Source: Xanthobacteraceae bacterium (lineage in GTDB: Bacteria > Pseudomonadota > Alphaproteobacteria > Rhizobiales > Xanthobacteraceae). From it: 5,100 nucleotides of DNA. Numbering within the stretch: the stretch's first letter is position 1; the number at the start of each line of letters is the position of its first letter. This document shows positions 4,801 to 5,100 of this stretch, in pieces. The stretch spans positions 1-5,100 of the forward strand of contig JASHVC010000035.1 in NCBI GenBank assembly GCA_030039655.1, read 5' to 3'. The notes under the pieces are model-generated. The model had not been told where the DNA came from, made no database searches, and saw only the letters and a program-made list of their open reading frames with translations. A program made the position numbers and the translations under genes.

Positions 4801-5100
4801 GGCCGAGGCTCCCTTATCCGGGTGGCAGGCCGGCGATGGGAAGGCGACTTACGCTTTGCCGACCACGCCAGCAGAAATATCACGCGGTCCTGATCGTCAA
4901 GTTCAAACAGGTCGCTCACCGTCACGCCGGTTTCGCAGCGAAATATCATGCAGATGGTGTTCACGCCCAACAGCGCGTCAACCAGCTCGAAGTGAAGCCC
5001 GGGGGCCTGTAAGCCGATCGCGTAATACTCCCGAACCTCCGCTTTGCCACGAAGCAAACCGTCGACGCTGCGTGCCAAGTCTTCATCGTCCCCTCCGAAT
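4797..5100 (-). CDS. NTF2/SnoaL-like domain protein, 5' end outside the window
   Basis: The frame is open from the right edge (5100) to the TGA at 4797-4799, about 100 residues; no ATG is present in this stretch, so the start lies beyond the window. The visible part begins FGGDDEDLARSVDGLLRGKA, corresponding to the middle of an NTF2-like domain, and continues with AEVREYYAIGLQ (helix), GLHFELVDALLGVNTICMIF and VTVSDLFELDDQDRVIFLLA (strands). These align step by step with the downstream gene (GLAALRAYWAKGL, LKFEFIDVRVGYDCLTILY, TETCEFGADSKVIRSFACY). The last 20 residues are an Arg/Pro-rich tail not found in the partner. The ATGA overlap with the downstream gene indicates one operon with coupled translation. 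Function is unknown. Confidence 0.75.
   Translation of the reverse strand, partial: FGGDDEDLARSVDGLLRGKAEVREYYAIGLQAPGLHFELVDALLGVNTICMIFRCETGVTVSDLFELDDQDRVIFLLAWSAKRKSPSHRRPATRIREPRP

Overview
The window looks like chromosomal or accessory DNA of an alphaproteobacterium, most likely a Hyphomicrobiales member such as Bradyrhizobium or Mesorhizobium. This rests on protein flavour (an Arg-rich DUF1127 protein, an ArsR regulator with a CLDWSERR effector domain, an IS110 transposase of rhizobial type) and moderately high GC. The assignment is inference. No tRNA, rRNA, CRISPR array or intact mobile element was seen.

Layout. (1) 1-1262, plus strand: the 3' part of an AlkA-type 3-methyladenine DNA glycosylase that enters from the left edge, overlapped by an Ogt-type O6-methylguanine-DNA methyltransferase. 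Together they form an alkylation-repair operon. (2) 1360-1557, plus strand: a small DUF1127 protein with a weak start and a possible frameshift just upstream. (3) 1724-3156, minus strand: a zinc-free quinone oxidoreductase followed 53 nt later by a Rid-family (YjgF) protein, probably one transcript. (4) 3157-3293: a 137-bp divergent intergenic region with a perfect 14-bp palindrome and further inverted repeats. (5) 3294-4031, plus strand: an ArsR-family regulator with an extra C-terminal domain carrying a CxxC motif. (6) about 4032-4365: the left part of a decayed IS110-family element. (7) 4453-5100, minus strand: two tandem, homologous NTF2/SnoaL-like proteins with an ATGA stop/start overlap; the upstream one runs off the right edge.

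The most coherent candidate system is the divergent ArsR / quinone reductase / Rid module. The reading offered is that the regulator senses a reactive electrophile or related metabolite, possibly through its CxxC thiols, and represses the reductase-Rid operon through the palindrome. The families are recognised from sequence; the sensing and control model is inference. No wholly new system could be demonstrated.
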